A DNA stretch of 64,000 nt from Caprimulgus europaeus (GCA_907165065.1 OU015526.1:64379723-64443722), one strand, 5' to 3'. Positions 36,901-50,300 are shown, numbered from the stretch's first letter. Program-made: numbers and translations. Notes: generated by a model from the letters alone, not told the origin.

Positions 36901-39900
36901 TGCAGTAGCTTTCGCACTTGCAAGCTGCCCCACCAGAAAACTGTTGGAACATCTTCATGTTAAGTCCCTTAACCCTTTTCCTTTCATCTCACCCACATGC
37001 ATCTGGAAATTAGAATGCAATTCCAGTGTGGCTAATGTAGATATTAGCAATGAGGAATGACTTCCTCAACACTGGGGGAAGTCCTAGTGACGTTAATTAC
37101 TCTGTGATACATCTTTCAAAGATTCTGTTATCACAGATCTTCCAGGGTGATATTCCAATTACTTGGGTCTGGCGCTCATAAATGGAAGGAACTGGGCTCT
37201 GATCACTTCCAACACCTTCTTATTTTATGTGAGGGAATGTGATTTGTACTACTGCAGGCACTGAATGAATAATTACCATGTTTAAACATTGGAATACACC
37301 CAGAGACCTGATCATGTGATTGTCCTGCTTGGCCACAGCATACTAGAACCCTCTTCTACCCTCATGTCTATTTTTCTTTCTGTGGAAAGCATGGTATGGG
37401 GGGAAAATTGTGGAGGGAACCAGAAAATTTGTGAACACTTGTCTTGACACAGGATCAGGATGCAGACAGAGACTGCCACTAGACCAAATGGCTGAGAAGG
37501 GCTCCCAGATTCTGCAGTTCAGATATAGGAAACATTGAATGTAAGAAAATATTAAATAAGTTGCCGCTAGAGGCACGTACAAGGAATGTAACAGTCTGGA
37601 GTCCTTTTTAAAAGATGCAAAAACTTTGGGAATTTCAGCTGACATAGCAGAAGTCACTGTTTTACCTTGTCTGTGACTTTATCATTTAAAATTATCTCAG
37701 TAATTTAAGGTTGTTTATGGGGTACCTTCCTCAGATCCTCCCACTTAATGCAGAGAGTCAATAATAGATCCCTTATGGAAATCAGGATTTGAGAGGAAAT
37801 GAGGGAGTGATTTAACAAGAGAAGGTCTAATGATGAGAAGTAGCAGTGCAAAGCTTGGAAGTAGATCATGAAAAGAAGCAAAGCTATATTAAAAAAAAAA
37901 AAACCCTAAAAACCAAAAAACCAAACCTCCCAACAACAACAACCCACAACTTTTTATTTGTAATAATATAAATTATAGCATAAGCTGGACCAATTCCCAA
38001 GCCACTCCATGACACAGTTTCCCTATATTATTTGGGATGTTAAATAATTCATTTTAGTAAACACCTGCTTTTCCCAAATCTAGGCCATATCAAACATGGA
38101 GCAGAATAAGAGTCTTTGTTAATCACCTGTATCCTATTTCATCCTCTGTTCCACTACACTAACAATAAAGATAAAGCCTTTAGCCACAGATCTGCTTTTC
38201 TGGTTAGATACATTAAACGTTTCTGTAGTAACCAGGTGCAGAATTCAGAGGCAAGCTATTGTGACTCCAGAGCTTTACTTCCAAACTCTGTCTAGCACTA
38301 AATTCTGTCCCAGTGCCATTTGGCCCTTCTCTTGGCCTGCCTGACTTTTCACGAAGAATAACCAGACATTTCAAAATAAATTGTAACACCCATAAGCTAT
38401 AAAGGATCACTTCTGCCCTTCTGCATCATTTCTCCCTCCTTTGTTTCATGCTGTTCTCCCTGATGCCTGACCAGAGTAAATTCCTGAGTGTTTTGTGTTT
38501 ATTCACCAGGCTGTAATGAAATCTCAGCAGCTTTCAGCCAGGGCAAGTGTTATTTTTTTAGAAGGCATTTCTGTTCTAAGTTATTGTATGTAATATGATA
38601 TCATATGATACCTTGATCTTATGAACATCATACTTGATGCCAGGAGTAGTCAGGCTGGTAAAGTCAAACATACATAAATGTTGGCAGAATTTGTTCTTTA
38701 CTGAGTGTAACAGTGGAATAATTTAACAAAGTGTGTCATACATGCAATATATATCTTTTAAGTGTGGAAGTATACCACAGGTGAAGGTTTTTGGAAGCAC
38801 CCATCATGCATTGTGTTATAAAATAGCTAGAATATGCTGCTTGGGTTATTGGGTGTGGTTAAAGTTTTGGGATTTTAGGACTGCATCTTGTCACAGTTAC
38901 AGAGATAAAATTTTTTTCCAGGCTCGCTATAATAATAAAAAGAGCTCCTGTCTGCCACCTTGTGTAACAATGCCTAAAACACAGAACTGGATATTTAGAG
39001 GAAAAACAGTAGCAGTGGTTGTCAGATTTTAGAAGTAACAGCTGCTGAGGTATAGATTCCCTTGAAAAAATACCCAACCAAATGCTAGAAAGCTTAGGGA
39101 AAGAAGGACCTGCACACACATTGTGAATTGGTAATAATTAGGAAAACCATGCTAACTGCTAAAATATTTCTATGCAGTGAAGCAATAAATAAAATGCAGG
39201 TACCTACAGTGCTAATGCATCGTGGGTCCTGATCTTAAATGAGGGGAACTAAAAAGCTGCCATTGTCTCCAAAAGGGATAAGAATATCCTGTCCTGTTTC
39301 TCCAAATTCATCAGTAACTTTAGCTTATTATTTTCATACTGGTGTTAATATACTGCTGTCTGGGCTATTTCTCTTAAACCTGTGGTGAGCAAGAGTTAAT
39401 AATGTTTTGCCTATTAGAAATGCTCCTTATTTTTGCCTGTGTAGCATAGGCTTTAGCTTGTAATTTCTAAGTCCACAGTGCCACAGACAGCTTTTGCTGA
39501 TCTGCTCTTTGTATCTTGCTTCCAAAATGCTCTAGATGATACTAGCTGAGATCTATTTTCTTGCCCAAAGATACATTTCCTCCTTCCACTCTTGTAGTCC
39601 AAATGGACTCTGTACCTCTTTACTTAGCTGTTCCCAACTATTAGTCCATAGAGCTACTGCCAGCTTTTAATGGAGTTCATATCCTGGCAGAGAATTGGGA
39701 GATGCTGAGCAACCTTAGCTCACACTGATATCAGCAAGAGAAGAGCAGGCTCAGCATGCTGAGGCCACCGAGACCCAGGTGCATGAAGGTATTTAATTGT
39801 CCAGGTTTAAACCTCTGATTCCCCATAGATTTCAATAATAAGTTAGTCGTCTAATTAAGAGTCATGGCAGACAATTTCTGCTCATTTTACTTGCCTAAGT

Positions 39901-42306
39901 AATCTAGTAAAAGCAGTGGCATTGCTTGACTAAATAAAGTTAAGTCTTTGCCTGTAGAGTGATAACAGATAATTAAACAGAGGTTGTTTAAATTACTTCT
40001 CTCAGCTACCTTTGTTCAGTATCTAAACCCCTTACCAATACTTAAAATGCAATTAAACAAATGTGAAATCAAAAACAAAATATGCAAATCTAAAATTAGA
40101 AAACTAATTAGTGCTGTATTTCCTGGTTCTAAAGGGGAAAAATTTGCCACCAGATTGAGAAACTGAAAACTTTATCATTCAATTAATAAATTATTCAAAG
40201 ATAATCCTGAAAATTAATGTGTTTACAGTGCATCGTCAAAGACTTGATTCTTCATAATGGTCATATGAAATTAAATTGGCATTTCTTATGTAATGTCATA
40301 CAGATATTTGTACATATGTGCAGTGGTATGTACAAGGAAGTTTCAAGGGTAGATTTTGTGTTACACTGCAGCTTTAAGAGCTTAGACATGTGCTCCAACC
40401 TGCTAATCTCGATTGCTTTGTTAGTCAATGGAGAGAAATAAAGAGCGCTAAAATGTTACTTGCCATTTTATGAAAGATGGGATGAACCACAATTTGAGAG
40501 TTTTCCTCTTTCTAATGTTAGTGGAGGGGCATCTGGTCAGGTCGCCTCCTACCTCTGATGTTTGAGGAGAGAAAGATCACCATTTCCTATCACATTAAAT
40601 CACTATTTTTGCCAAAGAATTCATACCACTGCATTGAAACAATGAGTTATTTAAACTCTAGGAAATCCCCACCATCACTTCAGCATGAGACTTTGGGAAG
40701 ATCCACAGGAGATTTAAAGTGATGTAGGAGTGAGGTATTTTTTTGGTTGGGTTGTGGGATTTTTTTGTTTGTTTCTTTCTTTGTTTTAATCAAAGACTGG
40801 AATATGTATCTGCCTGTTCATCCTCTAACTGTAGGAGCTAGAATTCCTGCTTGGATACAGATTCCTTACTGTGACTTCTGAGGAGTGCTAGAAGGTGGGA
40901 AAGTGGGGAAGAATATTTCATTTCCTCAGAAATATTTGTGTGGCTACAAGATGAACAGCACCTTGCAGAATTAATCCTCATAACACCAACCAAAGTAATG
41001 AGCATTATCCCTCAACCAATCTATTCATTACTGCTGATCAAAATCTTGTGCTTGCTGTATGTATACTGACAGACATTCTACTCCCCCAGAGTCACCCCGT
41101 GCTATCATCCTACACTGAAAGTTTACACTTCCTCGGTCTGGTCTAGTTTACATCAAATGGAGATTATTAAGTTATACACAGGGGAACAGGTGGGTGGAGC
41201 AGCTGGCATGAGAAGTGAGCAGCCTGATAACAGGAAAAAAAATCAGGGTAGATTGCAGCACAAAAATTTTCCTAGGAAATTGCAAATTTCACAATCTGTT
41301 CATGAGAACTGATGGTATAGCTCGTGTGCCAGGTAACAAGTCTGGGAGACTCTAGACTTCACTGGAAGCAGACTATTCAAGACCTTCAAAGATCGTGTTA
41401 GTTTTGGCTTCAGTCTATTGCACTATATCGTGCAATCCGACTCATTCTGGAAAGCAATTCTTTATGAATTTCATAAGTAGATTGAAAAGGTCACAGTGGT
41501 TTTTCAGTCTTAATTAACTGACTGACTGATTTACTGTATTTCTTGTTACAGATGAAGCTTTAAAGATAGCTCTGTGAACACTTAAAGTCATGCAGCATTT
41601 AAGGAGTTTATCTTTGCTTTCATTCGGTGACATGAAGGAAACATAATTTTGAACTGGTTTTGACAAACACCAGTTAAAGGAAGCTAACCAACTAAATGAG
41701 CTCTCCCTAATTCGAGTGCAGTGTGAAGAGTGACCTGGTGGATTCAGAAGTAATCAAAGTTTAATTATAATGAACTGGTGTAGCCAAGGAGAATGCAGTA
41801 ACAGTCAGGACAATCTGATAAGGCCAAAGTGGCAAAGTTTCTACAATAAGTAAATATGTAGGTGGCTATGGAGGAAGTAGGTAACAAAATCATACGTGGA
41901 AGAAAAGATAAGCTGCCACTTAACATCCAATACTGTGGCAGTTTATCCCATATCATTTACTAGGGAACACAGACCGAAGCAGTTTCTTGGTTAGGGCGAG
42001 GTCTCGGGGCAGAGCAGACTGTCTCACCTCTGTGAGCTGAGTGTTGTCATGGTTTCTCTCTGGTTATCTCCTGTTTTAACTTCAGAAGCTTTTCTCTTGA
42101 AAGTTTCAATAAAACACATACATTTCTGCAAAAAGTTGCACTTCTGACAAATCAGCATTTTTCAAATGGAAAGTGTTTAATCAAGAAGTTTCCAGCCAAG
42201 TCTAATTATAGCATCCTCCTAAATGTTTCAGGGTTTCAGACAGCACTTCAAAATGAAACACAATGAAACATCCGCTAGTACAAAAGTCATTCGTATTACT
42301 CGAATT
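30935..42306. other. Intergenic stretch, 11.4 kb
   Basis: AT-rich DNA without a recognised gene. It contains an AT microsatellite-like patch at about 31229-31288, a T23 run at 32882-32904, an imperfect inverted repeat at 34266-34339, an A/C-rich patch at about 37890-37950 and a homeodomain/POU-site cluster at about 39849-40111. A less AT-rich block at 35380-35545 is open in one forward frame but has no clear exon context. Confidence 0.6.
32882..32904. repeat. T23 homopolymer
   Basis: A second uninterrupted run of 23 T, again without a recognisable retroposed sequence beside it. Confidence 0.9.
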
Positions 42307-42788
42307 ACAAGAAACATGGACCTACTGGAGTGAATCCAGACAAAGGCCATGAGGTTGATCAGAGGGCTGGAGCACCTCTGCTATGAGGACAGGCTGAGAG
42401 AGTTGGGGCTGTTCTGCCTAGGGAAGAGAAGGCTCTGGGGAGACCTTATAGTGGCCTTCTAGTACCTGAAGGGGACCTACAGAAAGGCTGGGGAGGGACT
42501 TTTTACAGAGGCAGGTAGTGATAGGACAAGGGGTAATGGCTTTGAAGTGGAAGAGGATAAATTTAGATTAGATATTAGGAAGAAATTCTTTCCTGTGGGG
42601 GTGGTCAGACACTGGAACAAGTTGCCCAGAGAAGCTGTGGATGCCCCCTCCCTGGAAATGTTCAAGACCAGGCTGGATGAGGCTTTGAGAAACTTGGTCT
42701 ATTGGAAGGTGTCCCTGCCCATGGCAGGGGGGTTGGAACTGGATGAGCTTTAAGGTCCCTTCCAACCCATACCATTCTATGATTCTAT
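42307..42788 (+). repeat. CR1 LINE, 5'-truncated copy with ORF2 C-terminus
   Basis: About 480 bp, from ACAAGAAACATGGACCTACT to a terminal CCATTCTATGATTCTAT. It keeps recognisable ORF2 C-terminal blocks (LDIRKKFFPVGVVRHWNKLP, PSLEMFKTRLDEAL), with the frame already broken in the 5' part. The tail CCCATGGCAGGGGGGTTGGA then ACTGGATGAGCTTTAAGG marks a CR1-J-like subfamily that it shares with the copy at 58433. Confidence 0.95.
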
Positions 42789-44713
42789 CAAACAATTAAA
42801 TATGCCATAAATAATATCTTGATAAGCATTTGACATACCACTGAGTAGCATTTAGTGGCTAGCTTTTCTAATTTCTCTCCTTTAAATTCCAACTTCCCCC
42901 TAGTTCTTATCTGAATTACTGTTGAACACAAGCCAAAGTTCACTTGCACTTCCTTTCTACACACATGCGATTAAGAAATGTTTACATTTAGAGTCTGTCT
43001 TGAAAGAGGGAAGGGTGGGGGCAGGGGGGGGGGAAAGAAAGAATTGTCAGTGGGAAAGGTGCATGTAGGATGGAAAAGGAGAGAGAGGTATTTTTATGTG
43101 GAGAAAAGAATCAGTAATAGCTTTTGACACAGACAAAGTAATGCTACTAGAGGGAGCAGGTTTCTTCTTATGACAGAAGACAGTCAGGCAGCTGTGCATG
43201 AGAAAAAGATAACTCATGTTTGTACGGTTTGTACATAGAATAGCATGCTGTTAATGGCAGGAGAATGTGCTTAGCTTTTGGAAATATTTTGGCTACTGTG
43301 GAACATGCAGTGAGTGTTGGTTTGAAACCAGAATGTTTTGTTGTTGTTGACATGCTGCTTCTCATAGGCTTTTGTTGAACATCTTGCAAACTCCTGGTAC
43401 AATCTAAAAGACTATGGTAAATTTTACAAGAGCAAACATAAAGAGAGAAATATGATGATAACCATAGAAGAGAGAATATGGGGGAAAGGCTCAGTAGAAA
43501 GTGTTGAAGCTCATCTATGCATTATTTTAAGGCATGCTTAATCTGGTAGTATGTAAATTGTCAATGCAGATTTGAGACCACTACACTGGCAAAAGCTGGA
43601 TAATATATGCAAAGGCCAACACATTTCTGACTCATTGTCTAGAGTCTGGTAAATCAAGTGACAGCTGGTGGTGTTCTTAATACCAGCAACAAATCCAAGG
43701 AAACCAGCTGAAGCATGTAGCTGAGAAAATTCATTACCCATTTAAAAAGTTCAAAGGGTATGTGAGGAAAGTTAGCAAAAGACTTTGGCTTTTGAACACT
43801 TGGCTCTTTCATAGGATCTTCAAGAGTTATATGAACTTGTATAAGAAAGCATGCTGAGAATATTTCAGCTAAATGGCTTTTAAAAGCTTGGCTTACACAA
43901 GGTATGAATTTCAAGCAAATTGACAAAATCATTTAGCTGAGATAGTTAAAGCAAAAAACAAACAAAACCCCCCAAATTACCAACAAAAAACCTGCCCAAA
44001 ACCTTCAATTCAAGTAGGTGCTTGAAATATATATTTGATTTTTATTTTGTATTGCTTAAACATTTTGATTGAAAAGCAGGTTTGAAAAGTTTCTGCAACA
44101 CCCAGAGATAGCATTTAAACCAAAGGATCCTAACATCCTGGTTAGGGATGAGCATTGATCTGGGATATACCATGGCAAAACAAATCTGTAGTGCAGCCCA
44201 TGTCTGATCACACTTGAAATAGGAAGCTTATTCCATCAAGGCCTAGGAAATTACTCCCCCCCACACTTTTTTTTTCTTTTTTTCTTTAAATTATGGTGTT
44301 AGTGTTACTCAAGAGTAGATGGCTTTTAGAAAGCCTCACCTGGGGGCTCTGAGAAATCTGTTTGTTCTTGGGTGCCCAGCTGGAAGACAGTTGCAGACTC
44401 AACAGTTTGGTGTTGGGACAATCACAATTAAAGAGTCATTCTGGGCTGTAAAAAAAGCTTTCAGTGCTGGAAGTGGCCAGGGAGCAGTACTTTATAGTAT
44501 TCTGATTTAAAAACAGAAGTGGTTTTTGGATGCTTACTGGACAGCTATTCATAAGAGCAAGTTGGATATAATTACTCAAATGTCAGATGGATTATTTTTT
44601 TCTAACCTGTTAGGGAGTTTATTTTGGGACTATGTGAAGAGCAGACATTTTTCAGAAAAGCAGGATGGTCTTTACAAACAAAGCAGCTTTAGTTTATTTA
44701 CTGGAACAGGTCA
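42789..44713. other. Intergenic stretch
   Basis: Contains a G-rich tract able to form a G-quadruplex at 43013-43033 and an A/C-rich patch at about 43952-43999. No gene was recognised. Confidence 0.6.
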
Positions 44714-44908
44714 TTGAGAGTAACAGAGCACTGGAACAGGCTGCCCAGGGAGGTTGTGGAGTCTCCTTCTCTGGAGACATTCAAGACCCACCTGGACACC
44801 TTCCTGTGTGATCTCATGTAGGTGTTCCTGTTCCAGCAGGGAGATTGGACTAGATGATCTTTCGAGGTCCCTTCCAATCCCTCACATTCTGTGTGATTTT
44901 GTGATTTC
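44714..44908 (+). repeat. CR1 LINE, 3' fragment
   Basis: About 195 bp, from GAGAGTAACAGAGCACTGGA to the terminal ACATTCTGTGTGATTTTGTG. It matches the 3' half of the copy at 30582-30934 closely, including the GATGATCTTTCGAGGTCCCT block, and belongs to the same subfamily. Confidence 0.95.
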
Positions 44909-45729
44909 AAGGTGTTTAAATCAGAAGGAAAAGCAAAGCTTATACTTGCATCCATACTGGCAGCATGGCAATTCCACACCATTACCAGCTCTTGATGTCT
45001 CTTTCACAACACATGATATTTATTTTCTACATGTTCCCTAGCAAGCTCCCTATTTCAGTACTAATTAAATCCTTCAGTGTGTCCCTTCAGTAAAACTGGT
45101 CTCACTTTTTTCACAGTGTAAATAGGGCTTAATTTTCAATAGTCTGTTCTTCAGTAGAAACACTTCCATGAACTGACCTTAATGATGTGCTGCTGATCTG
45201 TTTCCCTGGTCATCAATTTTCATGCAGTATAAATAGGAATCTTTTCCTGAATCATGGCCTTTCCTGTTAGGCGTATTAGTTCAATTACTTTAGTGTCTTT
45301 TTTCTTGTGCTTACTTTGATCATCTACTATATTTTCTAGAAGAGAGTCCTCATTTGTTGCAAATTGACCAAACATTATCAAAGAATAGTTATATTCTCTG
45401 TTTTACACATGAAAACATGAGAAATGTGGTCTGTGGTGACAAAAAAAAAGGTTTTGGTCACTTACAAAAGTAGAAATCAACCGTATACCGAGCCTGAGAT
45501 TATGATGTGCTAAAAGGAAATGACACCGAGTCTTCCATGTACTGTGTCCTTAGAAAAGGCAGGAGCCCTCTTACTCTTCATCAACTCAATTTTCAGAGTA
45601 TACAACTGTCCTCGATGATTAAAGCCCACAGATGCAGATTAATGTAGTTTTTGGTCTTTTTCTGTCCATTATATTGTGTCTGAATTTATTCTCCTGTACA
45701 TCTTTTAGATATATATTTTGCTTTTTTAG

Positions 45730-45909
45730 GTTTTCAGTGTTGGAAACAGACATAGTATGGATGAAAATTGGCAGAAAAATGTGAAAAGCTTCAAGATTTT
45801 GAGTCAGGTGGCAGAACATTCGGGAAGCTTCTGGCACATCACAGATGGTCGCTATAAACTGTTGTGGCAGAGCAGGCCTGCCAGGAGCCCCATGGAGTTT
45901 ATTTCTAAA
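45730..45909 (+). other. Exon-like segment, unassigned (180 bp)
   Basis: An acceptor GCTTTTTTAG ends at 45729 and a donor CTAAA|GTAAAC follows 45909. The 60 codons between are open in one plus frame, phase 0 at both ends, including MDENWQKNVKSFKILSQVAE. The minus strand is also open across the same interval, with its own acceptor-like TTTACTTTAG, so strand is not settled. The segment is richer in G+C than its flanks. I do not recognise either peptide. It could be an exon, an eroded coding fragment, or chance. Confidence 0.2.
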
Positions 45910-46254
45910 GTAAACTTTTACAAATACACAGAATATTAAAGCAGGAAAAAATAATACCATTTGAAAGTGCTATTAATATGTTAGTATGTTGTTGCACAGT
46001 TCCATATAGCCTCATTTTTTTTTCATAGTTATTTAAGATTAGTATCTTGATTTTCCTAATTCCACCTTCTCTGATCTTTGTATTGAGCCAAGAGCTGAAC
46101 TGAACAGCAGAGTCATAGATACTTTTATATTTCCAAAAGAACCAAGAACAGGATTAAGGAACAAAAGCATAGTTTTACATAGTATATACTATACCCTTAT
46201 GAATGAAACCAGAGCATTTAATACATATTAAATAATATTTAGATTATGTGTGTA

Positions 46255-46400
46255 GATAAAATATTTTATTATTTATATGTAAAGATATATATAAAAGAAT
46301 ACACTTATTCTTATATATATATATATAAAATAATACATTTATTCTTATATATGCATATTTTTATATATAAGAATATTACATATTATGTAAGATAACACAG
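46255..46400. repeat. AT-rich, hairpin-prone low-complexity tract
   Basis: Dense TA alternation with two near-copies of ACATTTATTCTTATATAT about 34 bp apart and an inverted partner TTATATATAAGAATATT, so the tract can fold back on itself. It is probably an expanded AT microsatellite. Confidence 0.75.
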
Positions 46401-49361
46401 GTTTTATTATATTAAATAATATTCTTACATGAATTATGCTATAAATATGAGGAGACCCATTTTTCTAATACTGACAGTCAAATAGGGATTTTAATTTTCT
46501 TTTTCCCCGAGTTTTTTTTTGGGGGGGGCGGGGGGTGGCTTTTTTTTTTTTTAAAGGAGAAAATGTTCTTAAGAGAAGAATAATTTTCAGCTGAAAAATT
46601 CACAGGCACACAGAACAAACTGGATCAACACAAAGTTTGGGAATTTATGGTTTTGTTTTGGTTTTTTTTCCAGAATTTCAAAATTTCTTGCCATTTTAAT
46701 TCATGGTGCTGGGCAAATCTTAGCTAATGATTACTACTCCAAGAAGCAACCTGTACCCATAAAGTTAGTGTTAGATTTTTAATCACTTCTGTTACTCTCC
46801 TTATTAGCCAAAGAAGTCAGCATTTAGAAAAGTCAGTCGCAATGTATATTTTTAAAGTGATAAAGGGATTCCAAGCTGTGACTCATCTCTTAATACTAAT
46901 TCCATTGTGCACTACTGCAAAAATGTAAATGCTGTTTTAACCAGTTTAAGTCCTAGCTAAAACTCTGTATCTCCAAACAGATCTTAATGTCAAGTTCAAA
47001 GTAAATTTATTTTCAAAATAAGAGGAGATTCCCCTTTTGTACCAGTAAGATACATCCTCTAAGATAACACCATAGTCTCTCCCCCTTAAAATCACAAACT
47101 TTGGCTACATCTCTAACTTTGATGTGAAGCTTTACTCAAGATTACATTAAACTACATCAAAAAGAAAGGTAATCTGAGGTTATCTGGGCTAATTTGATTG
47201 TCTCTAAAAGTGATGCATCTGTTGAATTTTCAATTAGTTTTTTTGCCCTCTGCACCTCAGCCTTTCAATCTGTTGTAAGAACTTGCTATCACTTGTTTCA
47301 GGCAAAATCCCTGGGAAGTTAGGAGCAAAATTCCATGGGCTGGAGGCTAGACTTTTTGGGTCAGTGTGTATGGATGGATCTGTACTGGAAATTAAATTTT
47401 AGGCTGAACAGAATAGTTTGAGATTAAACTATGCCCAATGAAATTACTTCCTATTTTAAATTCCTCCCCCCACACTGTGTTTGAAAGAAGCAAATAAAAC
47501 TCTTTCTAGGCTAAGTCAAAAAGCATAACCTATAATTGCAGTAAGAATGGACACAAAGAAACCAGGTATAGAGCTTGGAAGGTGACAAAGATGCATTACT
47601 GAGATAATATGAGGAGTTAAGATTGAGGAAAAGTTTGACTGGTTACAAAAACTACACATTTAGCAGTAGTCCCATGTCTCTTACATGGTATGTGAATAGT
47701 GTGTCATGCATACATCACCATTATCATCTCGCAGAATGGAACCAAGTCAGGGCAAAAACACAAACGTGGTTGGACAGCTACAATATCCTATTCTAATTAT
47801 ATTATTAGGTGTAATCATCCTATGATTTCCTATAATGTGCTGTTTGTGGTGAATCTGTATATGAAGTCATATTTCAGTCTCAAAACTGTTAGACTTGTAT
47901 GTTATTTTGTTGTACCTCCCCACTTCCATAGCAACAATTTAGCTATTCTCAGCTCATAGTAATTGTGAGAAAATCAAATTCCATCTGCTTTGCCAATTGA
48001 AGTTGGAATAAGCTTTCACTTATTAAACGTCACTTATTTACACTCCTAGGTTGGTTAAGCAAAGTAGTGTAGGTGTTGCACAAAGTAAACAAACTACCCT
48101 GAGAAATGTATGTGGTCACACAATGTCACAGCTAACTAATTCTGCAAAACTGGGGTCAAGTTAAGCATTCAAATGAGAGATTTCTGAAGGCAGGCTTGAG
48201 GCCAGTGCCACAGAATCAGGTTCTAACCCTCATGTTACATAGTAATAGTGCTGATCAGGAAATCTAGTGAAGTCTGTTTGCATAGTTTTTTCAGAATTCA
48301 TCACAGTAAGAGTTTCATGGCTACAAAAACTGGCAAAGTGTACTGCCAGCATCTTTCCCTATACTTGTCCGCATCTTCTCTCTGCCTATTTATCTATGGC
48401 GTGTTGTTATCAAAAGCTTTAGTTCCCACTGCTGAAACTTGAGAGAAGATCTCAGGCCTTTCAATTTGCTGTGAATTATTAAATCAAGATGACATGTTCT
48501 AAATCCCCTTGACCTGGAGTAGTGACTTAGGCTGTTCTGTAATATAACTCTTTCTTGATGACACCTGAAGCTATGAGAATTTCTTTGCTTCTTCATGGAC
48601 AATTTCTTCAGTGCCTTATTGTCTTGGTACTGTTATGAGATGCTCTTAGTCTTTTCACCAGCCTTTTCATTATTTGCAGCATGAGGAACCAAAAGTATAA
48701 ATTCTATTTTTTCACATCTTTAGAAATCTACCACAGAATTCGGTGAGAGCTCTGAAAACAGTGTCCATCTCCAAGACCTTGACAAAGCAAGGATTTTGGA
48801 CATGACCTGTAAAATGCAGGGAGTGACTCCCCATTTCATAGGAAAGTAAAAGTTAGGATGGTTCTGCTCATCTGTATTTTGCTGACTGTACTCTATGTCT
48901 CCTCTCTGCCAATAGAAAGAGTGGAAAATGTAGACTTAACAGCCAGTTACTCCATGGTTGTTTCAGCAGTCCCATCAGAATTTCTGTAGCTGGTATCTGC
49001 TCAGGGCTCATCAAACACCTCTCCCGTCACAGTTTCTCAAACGCCCCCACCTCAGCATTTCAAGTAACTCAAGCTGCTTCCTTTCTTGCTTGCTCTCCTG
49101 CTTGCCTGCCAAAACCAGAGAGCCTTTATCAAGGGCTTCCCTGTCAATCATCCTTAAGGCCTCTTTTGAGGTTTCATTAGTATTTGCAACCAATGTTCAG
49201 GAACAGGCTGCATCTATTTGATGCAATTTATACAAAGGGGTATGAAGGCAGGGAATGATTTAACTACAGTGAAGTCTTGTTTCTATGCTACAAAATATGT
49301 TAACATCTCTGAGCAGTGAGATATTTTCAGATTGTAAAGAGTTTTGCATGCAGGAACTTGA

Positions 49362-49427
49362 ACGGGGGATTGGACTAGATGATCTTTCGAGGTCCCTTCC
49401 AATCCCTAGCATTCTGTAATCCCGTGA
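49362..49427 (+). repeat. CR1 LINE, terminal stub
   Basis: About 65 bp holding only the CR1 tail: GGGGGATTGGACTAGATGAT, then CTTTCGAGGTCCCTTCCAAT and AGCATTCTGTAATCC. Same subfamily as 30582 and 44714. It ends about 50 bp before the exon-like segment at 49480. Confidence 0.9.
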
Positions 49428-49479
49428 ACTTAAGATATGCAATGCCATTTGGGATTGTTAGCTCTTGTCTTTAATACAG

Positions 49480-49664
49480 TGCCTGAGAAACAGGGCAAAT
49501 TAGCCCGTGCTAGAGCTTGGGACTGCTGTGATGAAACTGCTGCTAGGGCGTTGGTAGTTTACAGTGGGCCTAGACATACCTACAGCCTGTACAATGATAT
49601 CAGCACAGACATTCCCTTTGTCTTGCTAAGCCCATACAGATTGGATAAAGCATTTCAGAGGAAG
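49480..49664 (+). other. Exon-like segment, unassigned (185 bp), best candidate
   Basis: The acceptor is CTCTTGTCTTTAATACAG (ending 49479) and the donor CAGAGGAAG|GTAAAAG (after 49664). One forward frame is open across all 61 full codons; the exon would enter with two bases completing a codon and leave in phase 0. Pieces of the translation: PEKQGKLARARAWDCCDETA and YNDISTDIPFVLLSPYRLDK. Third-position G+C is above the local background. I cannot place the protein family. From memory, IQCM lies divergently upstream of DCLK2 in mammals, and the orientation here fits, but no IQ motif is visible. Chance remains possible. Confidence 0.3.
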
Positions 49665-50300
49665 GTAAAAGTTTTCTGTGACTGCTGCTCTGGATCCCAT
49701 GCCTTATGATTTCATAAAAATATTAAACATTTAATTCTGTTCACTTGGAGGAATGGAGAATGGGCTGAATTTCACTTTCACAGGCAGTGCTGGAAGCTTG
49801 AGAAGTTCTGGGGCTAGGCTAGAGGTGCAGAAGGCGTGGGAGACGCACCATGAACTCCCCATCTGGGTAGACTGCAGCCTGTCCAGCCATGTCCAGTAGG
49901 ATCCATTGAACAAGAAGTGAACAAGGCACATGATTTAAAAAAAAAAAAAAAAGGAACAAATTATTTATGTGTGATGCTCAAAGCAATCAGCTTGCATGCT
50001 GAAGGATGAGGCTTTATTTAGATATACTACTTTATTCATGCAATCCTGGTTAATCTAATAACCTTACTAAAACTACACAAGGGGTTTTTCTGGCCTGTTG
50101 CTGCTGTAAATCTTGCCTAGAAATCAGGCTGCAGAAAGTTGCTATTACCCTATTTAATTATAAAACAGCTATCAGAGCAAAGTACAGAGACCAACTACTG
50201 CCTGCCAGCTTCAGGTGCTGTTGAGTGAACTCCACAGGGCCGGAGTAAAAGTGGCAGCAGGACTGCACCACATCACGACCATGTGTAGCAGAAACTGGCT

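Larger units (their letters stand above)
44909..49361. other. Intergenic stretch with an exon-like segment
   Basis: Contains the exon-like interval 45730-45909, an AT-rich hairpin-prone patch at 46255-46400 and a G-rich tract flanked by T runs at 46511-46551. Otherwise nothing is recognised. Confidence 0.55.

Noticed and set aside
49937-49952. A16 run as the tail of a processed pseudogene
   Set aside because: No polyadenylation signal and no recognisable coding sequence precede it. The T23 runs at 24129 and 32882 were dismissed for the same reason.
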